Below are positions 1 to 10,130 of a stretch of DNA of 64,000 nt, piece by piece (within the stretch, counting starts at the first letter, position 1; each line of letters starts with the position of its first letter). The notes under the pieces were generated by a model. The model was not told the DNA's origin and did no database searches. It was given only the letters and a program-made list of their open reading frames with translations. This DNA comes from Pseudoips prasinana (Eukaryota > Arthropoda > Insecta > Lepidoptera > Nolidae). Made by a program: the position numbers and the translations under genes. The stretch is from the NCBI GenBank assembly GCA_951640165.1, contig OX621234.1, forward strand, positions 28,090,549 to 28,154,548. Direction: 5' to 3'.

Positions 1-2213
1 AAAAAAGGCTCAATTTAGTTCGGTATATTGCTACAGTAAAATAGTTTTGGGCGAGATTTAACTTTGTCTATGGTCGGCAGAATATTTATAGGGTCGTCGT
101 TTTTCGAAATACAACCCCTAAGGGGGTAAAACGGGGGTGCGAAGTTAGTATGAAACTTTGCCGTTTTTGAAGTTAGAGGCATGAAAGTTGGTATTTGGGC
201 TTGCAGTTAAAAATAAAAAATATATGTTTCAGGATTTTTGGAAATTTCACCCCCAAGGGCAAAAACTAGGGGATGTAAGTTTGTACGAAAAAAGTCCCAA
301 TTTTTAAGTTAAACGCACGAAAATTAGCATTTGGCTTTTAAGTTAAAAATAAAAAATATCATTTTCAGGATTTTTGAAAATTCCACCCCGAAGGTCATAA
401 AATAGGGGATGTAAGTTTGTATGAAAAATGCGATATTTTTGAAGTTAAACGCATGAAAATGAGTATTTGGCCTTTCTGTTAAAAATATATAGCATTTATT
501 TCAGGATTTTTGGAAATTACACCTCCAAGGGCGGAAAATAGGGGATATAATTTTATACTGCCTGACTGACATATCAACGCGCAGTCTAAACGGCTGCAGT
601 TAGGACTTGAATTTTGACAGTAGTTATCTTTTATGACGTAGGCATCCACTGAAGAAGGGATTTTGAAAATACCACCCCTAAGGGACTAAAATAAGGGATG
701 AAATATTTTATGAAAGTGCTTAATTTTGATGTTAAATGCTTTAGTATATAGACTTGCAGTTAAAAATTAAAATATATATTTCAGGATTGTTGAATATTCC
801 ACCCCCAAGGGCGTAAAATTGGGGATGTAAGTTTATGTGAAAAAAGTGTCAACAAGTTTTAAGTTAAACGCATGAAAATTGGTATTTAGCATTACAGTCA
901 AAAATTAAAAGTATGTGTTTCAGGATTTCCGAGAATTCTACCACGTAGGGTGACATATAGGGGATGTTTGTATGAAAAATGTGACATTTTTTAAGGTAAA
1001 CTCATTAAAATTGGTATTCGACCTTTCATTTAAAAATATGTATTTCAGGATTTTAGGGGATGGAAGTTTGTATGAAAAATGTGACATTTTTTAAGGTAAA
1101 CGCATGAAAATTAGTATTTCGCCTTTCATTTAAACATTATAAATATATCATCAGGACTTTTGGAAATTCCACCCCTAAAGACGACTAAAATAGGGGATGT
1201 AAGTTTGTATGAAAAACTGTTTTTTTTTTTGGAGTAAAAAGCATGTAAATTGGTATTTCAGTTAAAAATAAAGCAATCAAGGGAATAATTTGTTGTTAAA
1301 AAAGGTAATCCATCATAACTCATTCAATAGGTCAACACCAAAAATGTACCTACGCCAACTTAAATTATAGAGAAATTCGTTTCTTATTGCTTAAAATGTT
1401 GTGTTTGTTGTCGTCTAAGTAAAGATTTAGCGTTTTATAAGATTTGTAACTTCTTTTCTTTGGTATTTTTCATAACATATTAAAAAACGTCAATTTAATA
1501 AAATTGGGATAAAAAAGTCATTGACCCAAAATTCGAGTTAGCGTAGTATAAATTGTTCGTGTCGAGATGATCGCACCCAAAAAATATCATCTTAATTTTA
1601 CTGATCTACAAGTTCACAATTTTGTAACTTGATGCATTTTATATCGTTTCAGATCGCAGAACTCATTTGACATATCGGTTAAAATAAATAAATGCTTGAA
1701 GTAAAAGGTAGTCCAAAACTGAATCAAAAGATGATCGCCTAAATCTCACCCAAAATATATGCCCACATCTTAATTTTACCGCTTTACAAGGTTATATTTT
1801 TGTTAGTAGATGGTGTAATCATCGTTTTAGATCGCGCTATGGTTTCGGTCACAAAATGTGATATTAGACCTATCAATGCCGTGGTCGCAACCTAAGCTAA
1901 TGGGAGTTACCTTGGTGATTAATGCATCGTTGATTATTATATTACTTTATTAGACTTACTGACTTTACTTAAGGATAATTGATATGTTTTCTTTGATATT
2001 TTTGGGTTTATGATATCGGGTCTTTTTTTTAAATAACAGTAGTAAAGTAGTCTTTAGTTTATTTCTTAACTAGGTTATTTATAGGTTAGGTTTTCTTAAA
2101 TTTATATTGCTTATTTCTTTTAAAAGTATTTTTTTTTAGATTAAGCTAGAAGTAAGTAGTTACATTGGTAATCATTCAAAATTGTCGCGGACGAGGTCGC
2201 GGGCACCAGCTAG
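1..2213 (+). mobile_element. Helitron-like element, 5' end outside window
   Basis: A long non-coding repetitive stretch ends at 2213 with CAGCTAG followed by T. A short GC-rich hairpin (CGCG gacgaggt CGCG, about 2185-2201) lies just before this end. A hairpin followed by CTRR and a host T is the usual 3' terminus of Helitrons, and several shorter elements in this window end the same way. Positions 1-1260 are tandem degenerate units (annotated separately). 1260-2180 is AT-rich and has no credible reading frame. No Rep/helicase coding is seen, so if this is a Helitron it is nonautonomous. The left end is not in the window. It could instead be an unrelated repeat that merely abuts a Helitron end. 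Confidence 0.45.
105..1260 (+). repeat. Degenerate ~130 bp tandem repeat, about eight units
   Basis: A block reading roughly 'ttcaggatttttggaaatt', then 'ccacccccaaggg', then 'aaaataggggatgtaag', then 'tttgtatgaaaaa', then 'gttaaacgcatgaaaatt' recurs about every 130 bases. The 'accccyaaggg' core lies near 115, 250, 385, 520, 670, 800, 940 and 1170. The spacing breaks near 555-650, where an unrelated segment ('ctgactgacatatcaacg') is inserted. Units differ by substitutions and short gaps, so the array is old. There is no open frame through it. It looks like the internal repeat region of the element that ends at 2213. Confidence 0.7.
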
Positions 2214-2457
2214 TATATATATATGTTATGTATGTTGTATCCCTGTCCCTCCATACATTAGCTCTATATATTTTTAAACAGCACATTTGGTCATTGTAAA
2301 TTTCCGTAATTACCCAACTACGGCAATTTCGGGAGAAAAGGTTATACATTTAACCGGCTGTGTCTCTTTGCGGGTCCTGAAGTTTTAAAGTTACCGGTTA
2401 ATTCCAAAGAGAATATAACAAACTACGGATAAATCTTAACAAATAAGGTGCGATTAG

Positions 2458-2904
2458 GGGCATATTCTAACTCCCGGTCCTAGAGACAATGATGACGTGG
2501 AGAGGGAAAGGAGGGCGTTGTCAGTGAGAGTGAACATGATAGCCCGCAGGTTTGCGCGATGCTCAAAAAATGTAAAAATTACCCTGTTCAGAGCCTATTG
2601 CACATCGTTCTATACTTGCAGCCTGTGGGCTAGATATACTCAAAAAGCTTACAATACCCTCCGTATCCAATACAACAATGCTTTCAGGGTTCTGTTGGGG
2701 CTACCCCGCTTCTGTAGCGCGTCAGGAATGTTCGCTGAAGCGCGAGTAGACTGTTTTTTAACTACTATGCGCAAAAGGTGTGCATCTTTGGTGCGCAGGG
2801 TGCGGGCTAGCTCAAACAGTATACTGACAGTGATTGCAGACAGGCTGGACTGCATCTATGTCAATCACTGCTGTTCAACTTCGCATGGAGTGGTGCAGCG
2901 GTGA
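2458..2904 (+). pseudogene. LINE reverse transcriptase C-terminal fragment
   Basis: The frame is open from just after a stop at 2455 to the TGA at 2904. The translation has the pattern of the region after the RT domain in insect LINEs: ERERRALSVRVNMIARRF, then CSKNVKITLFRAYCTSFYTC, then AFRVLLGLPRFCSASGMF. This corresponds to the last ~145 residues of a much longer polyprotein, so the copy is 5' truncated. An AT-rich 3' UTR follows, with an 'aataaa'-like signal near 3025 and a (ATT)n tail at ~3035-3052. The ATG/GTG inside it is not a real start. No host function is implied. Confidence 0.8.
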
Positions 2905-3055
2905 TTGTAATACTTTTTAATTTATTTGTTATTTTAGTTTTTAATATTTTTGTAATTTACTAACATAGGCTTAAGTTTTTGTTCTTATGTATTACTAACC
3001 AAAAATGAGTCATGGATACTTGAAATAAAGGATTATTATTATTATTATTATCATT
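2905..3055 (+). mobile_element. 3' UTR and (ATT)n tail of the LINE fragment
   Basis: AT-rich sequence directly after the LINE stop codon, ending in 'gaaataaaggattattatt' repeats. Microsatellite-like tails of this kind are known for several LINE clades. The tail marks the 3' edge of the insertion. Confidence 0.6.
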
Positions 3056-3194
3056 AGGTTTCTCTTAATATATATAACGTGTCACGCTTTAAGGTGAGAT
3101 TGTAAAACCAGTATGGCGGATTATGACAAAAATAGAGCAGCTTATTTATTACGAATTTATCGTATTTGGTCTCAAATAAAATAATATGATATTA

Positions 3195-3415
3195 ATATCC
3201 ACGGACATTATTCATACACGGCCATTTGATCCCAACTAAGCAGAGCTTGTACTGTATAAATCAGATAACTGATATACTACATATACTACTTTTATTTGTA
3301 AATACATACTTCACTATATAATCAGACCCAGATTCATGACAAACGGACATGTTTTTGCACACAAATATCTGTCCTGAGCGGGAATCAAACCTACGGTGTG
3401 AAAATCAAGTATCTT
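3195..3415 (-). mobile_element. tRNA-derived SINE, family B
   Basis: On the minus strand this reads from a degenerate B box ('ggtttgattcccgctcagg') through 'gacagatatttgtg'-like and 'tgaatctgggtctgattat'-like blocks to the tail 'agtacaagctctgcttag'. The same tail and order recur at 7565, 8150, 33893, 40245, 43555 and 59268. This copy is old: the pol III head near 3400 is poorly kept. Confidence 0.6.
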
Positions 3416-3957
3416 CCAACGACGACAACTGGTATAAAATATTTATGAGATTTCGTTTTTAGTCTAATGAGTGACCATGAGTTACACTATTATATAAATT
3501 AAAATATTAGGTATATATGCGGATCATCTTGAGTAGTGTTATATCCATAAAATTCATATCTTAATTTACTTTTGGGCGATAAAGACAAAACCCTTTGAGA
3601 AGTGTTAACTTACAAACCTTCCTAAGTTATTAGATTCATAATTCATTAGCTATATAATTATGAAAATACTTGTACGGAACTACTTCTCTTGCTAACAAAC
3701 TAGGCATTATGGACTAAAAGTACAGTCAAAACGAGTGTGTAACGCATTGTGAGTTTTATTACGTAAGCAGTAAGTGCAATTTTCGGAGTGCAACATTATT
3801 AGCTGAAGTGCTACTACTACAGCTACTACATCGGGGGTAATACGGCGGTAAGCCCGTATTATCTTATCTACAAGTAGCTTGAGATAGAGACAGAGTCATC
3901 CTAGAATGACAAAGCTAATAACGAAGTCTAATCTGACCTGATTTTGTACAAATAAGT

Positions 3958-4165
3958 AAAATTTTACCGGCGCAGTGGTTAAGGTAGTCGCCTCTCTTCA
4001 TCCTTTGCGCTCTGGTGTCTTGGGTTTGATCCCCATACATGAGAACTATTTGTGTGACCGTGTCCGTAAATTTCAGTATTTTAAAGTTCTCCACGATCCG
4101 GGTTTAATTTGCTTAGTGCGAGCGTCACGTGCACGAGATGAAGAGGACTCAATTGCACCGCAATG
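3958..4165 (+). mobile_element. tRNA-derived SINE, family A
   Basis: The head has an A-box-like stretch ('cagtggttaaggtagtcgc') and a B-box-like 'gggtttgatcccc', followed by 'gaactatttgtgtgaccgtg'. The same order is seen at 20886, 42808 (minus) and 60548 (minus). The 3' part ('gcttagtgcgagcgtcacg') is diverged. A 63-codon open frame through it (from 3975) is an accident of the repeat. Confidence 0.65.
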
Positions 4166-4389
4166 AGAGTAATTTTTCATTTTAGTGATTTTACTGCAAA
4201 TTTACTGTGCATAGTATGTATTTTTGCCTAGTTAGCGTAACCAACGTAGCATTACGTTACAGACTTTAATGATAATGACTCTTGAACTGTAAGGAAACAA
4301 TGTCAAGTAAACAATACTTAAATGTGTGACAAACAATTGTTTTGAAATTATTCAACTATTTTCTTTGATTATCACATCTTTATAACATA

Positions 4390-4545
4390 CTAGCTGTGCG
4401 GGTTACCCCCGTTAATCTTCATAAATTATAGCCTATGTGTTATTCTGATCTATAAGCGTTTTATTGTAAAGTCTCATTAAAATCCATTCAGTAGTTTTTA
4501 CGTGAAAGAGTAACAAAGATCCATCCATCCATCCATATGATATAT
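4390..4545 (-). mobile_element. Short Helitron-like element fragment
   Basis: Starts with CTAGCTGTGCGGGT, which on the minus strand is a GC-rich segment followed by the terminal CTAG. It then runs through 'attatagcctatgtgttatt' and 'gtgaaagagtaacaaag', blocks shared with the copies at 17459, 43783, 46640 and 50540. The other end (a TC start with 'aatattataa') is missing; the copy fades in a 'ccat' microsatellite near 4540. Confidence 0.6.
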
Positions 4546-5034
4546 TTAAAGGTCAACAAATCAAAATCTTGAATTTTAAAATTCATTCGGAAAACGGAAC
4601 ATTCTTACAGTAGTTATTATTTTTACTTATAGGTATATCGAATATGTTGTTTATTTCACACTTTTATTTTCGTTTAATATTGGTAGTATGTCTGTTTAAA
4701 TATAAGGATAGCTTAATAGAATTTGTTGAACGTATTTTATTAAAGTTTTTTCGTAGTTATCTTTCACGTGATAGGAGTGAAGAAAAATCCTCATAAGTAT
4801 ACATATTATTACGGGTCAAATTGAGTACTTCCTCCGGTTCGGAAATAAAATTAGGAGTCGGTATATTATATAGTGAAGTCGATGCTATATCCATACATTT
4901 TCACTAGGAAATCTAATAAATTGTATTAATATTAAGCATTATTTACTTCATTACATTACACATTAGTTACTATATTGTATTAACAGTAAGATTATAAGAA
5001 TCAGTGGTGACTCTGTACATAGTCCGATGTATCG
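4546..5034. other. AT-rich stretch, nothing recognised
   Basis: No open frame of note, tRNA-like box or terminal repeat was found. Likely decayed repeat or neutral sequence. Confidence 0.4.
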
Positions 5035-5335
5035 TACTCGCCGGCCGAGAGGATCACGTGGTGATGGCTGTGGCGGATCAAATCGCTAAAATACCCCCTC
5101 CGAACCTAAATCGGATGAGAGACCCGTATTGCATATTAACTTGCCCGAGAATTTGCCCGATGGGGTTACTCATTTTGTAGTTATTAGCAAGAAAAGCTCT
5201 CGCTGGCCAGTATAGTCCGGTGAAGCAGTGAAAGCATCCTAGGCTAACTATAACGTCATATTCGCCCTTAGTTGGTATTCGAATCCATGAAATTCTCATG
5301 AAATCATTTCTCATGCCTCCCCGTATCTAATTACG
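5035..5335. repeat. GC-richer ~300 bp block of unknown origin
   Basis: Base composition changes sharply here ('cgccggccgagaggatcacg' to 'catgcctccccgtatc') compared with flanks that are over 65% AT. One 78-codon frame crosses it on the minus strand (5314-5078), but its protein (MRNDFMRISWIRIPTKGEYD...) is not one I recognise. Composition and size suggest an interspersed repeat or a LINE segment rather than an exon. Confidence 0.35.
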
Positions 5336-5634
5336 GTTTCAATCTTTACCACGCGTATAACAATAATCCGAACATAATTTATTTTATATTTTTCCGAATA
5401 TTTAATGAAACATTTTTATATTATCACAATTAGGACAAAATTTTGTCGACTGCAAACATGGATTCTTGTACTTATCCCTTTAAGTTACTACTTGAGCCCT
5501 GGGTAGCGCTAAATGTAGATCTCCTATAGCGTGTTTCTCTTTATAAGCAGCTCGAATAAAAGATATAGAAAATTATTGTGTTAATGTGATATGCTGTTCA
5601 TTTATATATAATTTCCTTATTGCTCAGATAAATA

Positions 5635-6028
5635 CAACATGTAACTTAATTAACGCACAACCTGAAAATAGTTTGTTAAGAATCGTTTACTGAATCGATT
5701 TATATCATTTTTAATATAGGTAATTTTTTATTCCAAAATAATTAAAACTACGGAAATTATCTTTATTTTGACCCTGTACAGTCAAAACAAATTTAAATGC
5801 ACCGTATGTCAAAGTAATAAGACTTTTAAATCGCAGTTTTATTTGTATTCATACAAATTCCATCATTAAATACAAAATAAAGAAAAATAAACTTTATTCC
5901 AAGAAACTATTTTAGTAAATAACAATGCATATACATGTTAAATTAAAAATTCAGTGTATGTATTATGATTACACCATAATATTCTAATTGGGGTGTCTGA
6001 GGGTGTGCGTTACTTACGTTTCATGTTG
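5635..6028 (+). mobile_element. TA-flanked MITE, copy 1 (Tc1/mariner-like)
   Basis: Left end 'CAACATGTAAC...TTAACGCACA' and right end 'TGTGCGTTAC...TTTCATGTTG' form terminal inverted repeats of about 30 bp, with TA on both sides (5633-5634 and 6029-6030). The interior has no transposase frame. A second copy in the opposite orientation lies at 30258-30598. TA target duplication and short TIRs fit a nonautonomous Tc1/mariner-type element. Confidence 0.7.
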
Positions 6029-6526
6029 TAAGTATACATATGATATTTTTCTATACAAATTAAACGAATTGTCACCCATAATTTTCATATCGAACACACA
6101 TTGCACAGCACATTTTCAGTTACGCGCAGATAACTGAAAGTAACTGAAAATCTATTTCGCTATTAGAAAAGTGGATTAGGTTAAGTTTGCCGAACGAGCG
6201 AGCGTGCTGCGGAAGTGGCCGGTGAGTGGCAGAAACAAAATTATTTACACAAAGAACTTTTAAATAATAACAAAAATGCGTCATGATCATGTAAAATACT
6301 ATCCAATATATACTAAGAGAACATCGTGTACACAGGCGAGCTTATCTCAACTATGAGTTCTCTTCCAGTAAGCCTTTGTCAGAGTGAGACTTATATGTAA
6401 TGGGTTACAAAAAGTACGCATTAATTTTATCTTAGAAAGTAAATAAGAAAGTGAAAATTATACAGAAAGCCATTGTTGGTATTATAAAGACATTGGATTG
6501 TAAAATAAATTTATTTACCACATCTA

Positions 6527-6551
6527 TATACTATATATATATATATATATG
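6527..6551. repeat. (TA)n microsatellite
   Basis: An uninterrupted run of alternating TA, just upstream of RTE fragments. Confidence 0.85.
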
Positions 6552-6584
6552 TACACTATGTGGTATCTAGTAGGAGCCCTTACG

Positions 6585-6690
6585 TAAGATGGACCGATGA
6601 TCTTGTGTGTGGAAGTCTCTGGATGCCGGTAGCGCAAGACTGGCAATTGTGGAGATTTTTTTTGGTACAGGCCGATGATGATACATAACT
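6585..6690 (+). pseudogene. RTE-type LINE 3' end
   Basis: Reads W-T-D-D-L-V, then a gap, then A-Q-D-W-Q-L-W-R-F, then L-V-Q-A, ending in 'gatgatgatac'. This is the usual C-terminal signature of RTE-like LINEs in insects (WTDD...AQDR..WR...AYVQQW). Frameshifts and substitutions make it a relic of about 30 codons. Confidence 0.55.
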
Positions 6691-6717
6691 GTAAAATAAT
6701 GAATATTATTTAATAGC

Positions 6718-6838
6718 ATGAGTGTGTGGTGATGGTGAGGAATATCATCAGGGAACGGGCAGCAGCATCTTTTTGTGAACTATGACCAGCATACTGCGAT
6801 CACCAAGCCATATGTCAAGCTTGGTGATTATGGAGTAT
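6718..6838 (+). mobile_element. Fragment of RTE 5' end (same block as 30860 and 34285)
   Basis: 'gtgtggtgatggtgaggaat' through 'gggcagcagcatc', 'gaactatgaccag' and 'caagcttggtgattatgg' matches block by block the segments at 30860 and 34285, and the reverse of 62100-62300. It is therefore the 5' leader region of the RTE-like family in this window. Confidence 0.55.
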
Positions 6839-6844
6839 ATATAT

Positions 6845-7095
6845 ATAGTGGGCGTTATTTTCCTTACATGATGAAGTTCCATCATAATATGTATCAGCCG
6901 AAAGACATCCACAGCTGCAATAAAGCCTAAAATTGCCAGTCTTGCACTACCCGCACAGCAGCTTCCTGAAGACCTACAGAAAATCAACGGTCCATCCTGT
7001 ATGGGGCCCGTCCACGCTGCGTCTTCTGGAGTGTGGTCGACAACTCTTCTGCGAACAGCCCACTGCTACTTCAGCTTGGCAATTCTGAATAAAAA
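6845..7095 (-). pseudogene. RTE-type LINE 3' end, opposite orientation
   Basis: On the minus strand the segment contains P-E-D-A-A-W-T-G-P, then a degenerate WT-D-L, then V-Q-D-W-Q-F and Q-L-W-M-S-F-G before the stop. This is the same terminal signature as at 6585 but reading the other way. Several frame changes. It faces the fragments at 6585-6838, so this small cluster holds at least two independent insertions. Confidence 0.5.
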
Positions 7096-7565
7096 TGATG
7101 AAGTTAATTGTAATTGAAAATATCGTCAAATTACTTTTCTATGCAAATACACTCACACATTGTTAACTTTTAATTCATCCTGCTAAATAAAAGATTCAAA
7201 CAATAACCAAACCCAACAGGAAATCAATCTTTGTTTTATTCCCTTGTTCTGTAACGTCATGCATAACGAATGACTGAAAAATGTATTTGTGACAGGTGGA
7301 AAGGTGAAATGGTTGAACAAAGGTTTCAGAAGTTCAAACAAGATTCCGTGACAACACTTTGAAGTTTGACTGTACTTGAAATGTTCAGATTCACAGTGTT
7401 TCAAAGGCTATCGAATTTGACGACACGGTGCCATCTGTATGAAATTATTATTACCTATTAAGTAATTTTGTTTGACTTTGCAGATTTGGTTACCGATCTG
7501 AAACACTTAATTTGAATACCAAAGCTCCAATAACTTACTCCAAATATACCAACAAATACCAATAG

Positions 7566-7775
7566 ACGGCCGGTTGGCGTGGTTGATAAATGCTTACCTT
7601 TCAGGCCGCCGCGCTGGTCGTGGGTTCGAGTTCCACCCAGGACAGATATTTGTGTGCATGAACATATCTGTTTGTCTGGGTGTAATTATCTATATAAGTA
7701 TGTATTTACAGAAGAAAAATGGCAAGTATCGGTTGAGATGGCCCACTGTAGTCAAAATGCTATTGTTAAATAAAT
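7566..7775 (+). mobile_element. tRNA-derived SINE, family B, well preserved
   Basis: Head with A-box-like 'ttggcgtggttgataaatg' and B box 'gggttcgagttcc', close to the pol III consensus GGTTCGANTCC. The body is 'ggacagatatttgtgtg', 'tctgggtgtaattatc', 'agtatgtatttacag'. Two overlapping short open frames here are by-products. The tail breaks down after 'agatggcccactgtag'. Confidence 0.75.
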
Positions 7776-8149
7776 ATACATATATTCACGGGCGATGTTT
7801 ACAGATTACTTTGAATATTTGAATGTTAAATGTTAAGTTGTGGTTAAAATATTCTAGCTTGTAAAAATGTGTAAATTTGATTCTTTTGTGATCGAAATTC
7901 TTTGACACTTTTGCGACTTAAATATACCTTTATGAGGCTGGTTTGCGATTTCGATGTCCATTTAAAATTTAAATCAAATTGCAACCATTAAAAATAGGTC
8001 TATTATATTATTTTGGTAATTTTTAAAGTTAACTGTTTTTTATTGTGTTGATAAGAAAATTTGTTAATATCATAATTCTTGTGATATCACTCGGAAAATA
8101 CCTTTGCAAATAAGCTTTCCACAAACGGTGTTTACCGTTATTTATGATA

Positions 8150-8250
8150 ATAAAAATATCCTAGGACATTATTTACACACGGCTATCTGATTCCAAACTA
8201 AGCAGAGCTTGTACTATGGAAACCAGATAACTGATATACTACTTGCCAAA
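8150..8250 (-). mobile_element. SINE family B, 3' part only
   Basis: 'gacattatttacacacggct', then 'aagcagagcttgtactatgg', then 'ataactgatatactac' is the minus-strand tail of family B. The tRNA-like head is missing. Confidence 0.65.
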
Positions 8251-8565
8251 AGGCTATTTTATCTTTAAATTTTAATAGAAACCCAGAAGTTTAAATTAAA
8301 TTTAAGGCTCAGAATTCAATACGCTATAATCTTATTCAGTTGTTGTATTGGATAAAAATTAAAGTACCACTTTCAAAAATATTGCTTAGGTCATTCAGAG
8401 GTAAATATTTCATTTTTTTTCTGTTTGTTATTTCTTTCTGTGGGTCTTCACAAACATCTATCGAAATTGATTTCAAGATGTCCGAGGTACAGTTTTATAA
8501 AGAGAACACGTGGTAAGATGCGATTTCATACTAGAAATATTTTATAAAATTATGACGCCTTAATA
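8251..8565. other. AT-rich stretch, nothing recognised
   Basis: No supported feature. It leads directly into the left arm of the foldback element. Confidence 0.35.
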
Positions 8566-9316
8566 GACCAGGGTAGAAGCCTTTAAAAATAATAAAAAGT
8601 GAAAAAAAATAATAGTAGGATGAAACCCATTAGAAAAGGAGGGGAATATTATAAAAATGAAAGGAAAAATAATTTACGGGCGACCCGTGGTCGGGAAGGG
8701 GATGGGGGTGAGTTTTTAAGGGTAAAAAACGGTTTTTCTCGATTTCCGGCAAAACTAAAAGTCCTATCGAAAAAAGTCAACTGGCAAAGTTGTAGGTAAT
8801 AAAAAGATCTAAAACTTTGGTATTTACACTTTTTTACATAACCTCAATCAAAATTGTTTGGGTGTTTTTTCGATATTAATTCAAAATAAGGTCAAAAGAT
8901 AAATATTTTTAATGAAATAAATTACAGCGTATTTGGGACATAAAAAGGTAAGTTTTCAACAAATTTCGTAACAAAATTTATTTTTTTGAAAAAGATAAAA
9001 ATAAAAAACCAAAAACTTGGTTTTTTGAATTATTCACATAAATTTTGAGGTTATGTAAAAAAGTGTAAATACAAAAGTTTTAGATCTTTTTACTACCTAC
9101 AACTTTGCCATTTGACTTTTTTCGAAAGGACTTTTAGTTTTGCCTGAAATCGAGAAAAACCGTTTTTTATCCTTAAAAACTCACCCCCATCCCCTTCCCG
9201 ACCACGGGTCGCCCGTAAATTATTTTTCCTTTCATTTTTATAATATTCCCCTTCTTTTCTAATGGGTTTCATCCTACTATAATTTTTTTTAGTTTTAAAA
9301 ATTATCGACCCTGGTC
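8566..9316. mobile_element. 751 bp foldback element with ~290 bp inverted arms
   Basis: The left arm (8566 to ~8856) and right arm (~9041 to 9316) are near-identical reverse complements. For example 'ttacgggcgacccgtggtcg' at 8676 pairs with 'cgaccacgggtcgcccgtaa' at 9200. The ends are GACCAGGG and CCCTGGTC, each next to TA (8564-8565, 9317-9318), consistent with a TA target duplication. Arms differ only by scattered changes and small gaps. The ~185 bp AT-rich centre is partly palindromic as well. No transposase is present. It would transcribe into a very long hairpin. The 66-codon frame at 8599 lies in the left arm and is not a gene. Confidence 0.85.
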
Positions 9317-9356
9317 TATAACACGAATGACAGTGTAATTTTAAACCAAAATATGA

Positions 9357-9932
9357 TTATTTTATATATATGTCCTTCGCGTCTGTTACAGACGATTTAC
9401 GGCGCATTGTCTGAGCGACATTTCTTATGGTGGCTAAACAAACCGATGCAAGAGCGACATAGCCTGCCGCAGGCCTGACAAGAGAAGTTTGCGGTGGTTG
9501 GTGCGAGCTGCTTTCATGTCGCTTCTGTCTCTTATCAGCAAGTGCTGCGAACCAGGGTTCATCACAGATCTTACGACCCTCCACTATACGTGTGCGCCAT
9601 TCAACTCTATTTTCAGCGAGCTTTTCCCAGCTACAGTGGTTAATTTTAAAATTTATTCGAGTGGGTTCCATTCTGTGCACATGCCCCAACCAACGTAAAC
9701 GCTTCTGTTTAAGAAACGCTGTCAGGCTAGGTAGCTGTGCTATTTCTAGAACTCTCTCGTTAGTGACCCTATCTTGCCATGTAATGCCCAAGATCTTACG
9801 GAGACAACGCATGTAAAAGAAACCTATTCGGCGCTCCTGTTTCGCATACGACGTCCACGTCTCTGCTCCGTACAAGAGTATGCTTAAGATGGAGGCCTGG
9901 AAGACTATGATCTTGGTCTTAATTGTAAGCAG
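9357..9932 (-). pseudogene. RTE/CR1-like LINE C-terminal fragment with internal deletion
   Basis: Open on the minus strand through TLKIIV-like sequence into LYGAETWTSYAKQERRIG, RCLRKILGITWQDRVTNE, RLRWLGHVHRME, then SWEKLAENRVEWRTRIVEG. The first blocks are the usual region after the RT domain (ILLYGAETW...LRWLGHV.RM). Between HRME and the SWEKLAENRVEW block roughly 30-40 residues are missing compared with relatives. Its upstream (right) side is cut at 9932 by the poly-A of the LINE inserted at 9933. A short downstream resemblance (F-G-K-L-G-M-R-V-W, minus strand near 14295-14330) may be the other side of the split copy. Confidence 0.75.
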
Positions 9933-10130
9933 TTTTTTTTTTTTTTTTTATTTATTTATAAGGAACAAGGTAAACTTAAGAACTAGAACTGTGTCCCACA
10001 AAACAGTGTATATACTATTTGACTGTGGGATCAGGCTAAAATAATATTATACTTAAATTATTACATTATTATACAGTGTTAATGTATTTAGGTCTATGGA
10101 GTGCTTCTCAAGTATTAAATTTAATTTCGT

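Noticed and set aside
7574..7822. Two overlapping open frames as small genes
   Set aside because: Both run through a tRNA-derived SINE with a clear B box; they reflect the repeat.
8599..8799. 66-codon basic protein
   Set aside because: Lies wholly in one arm of the foldback element; no domain.
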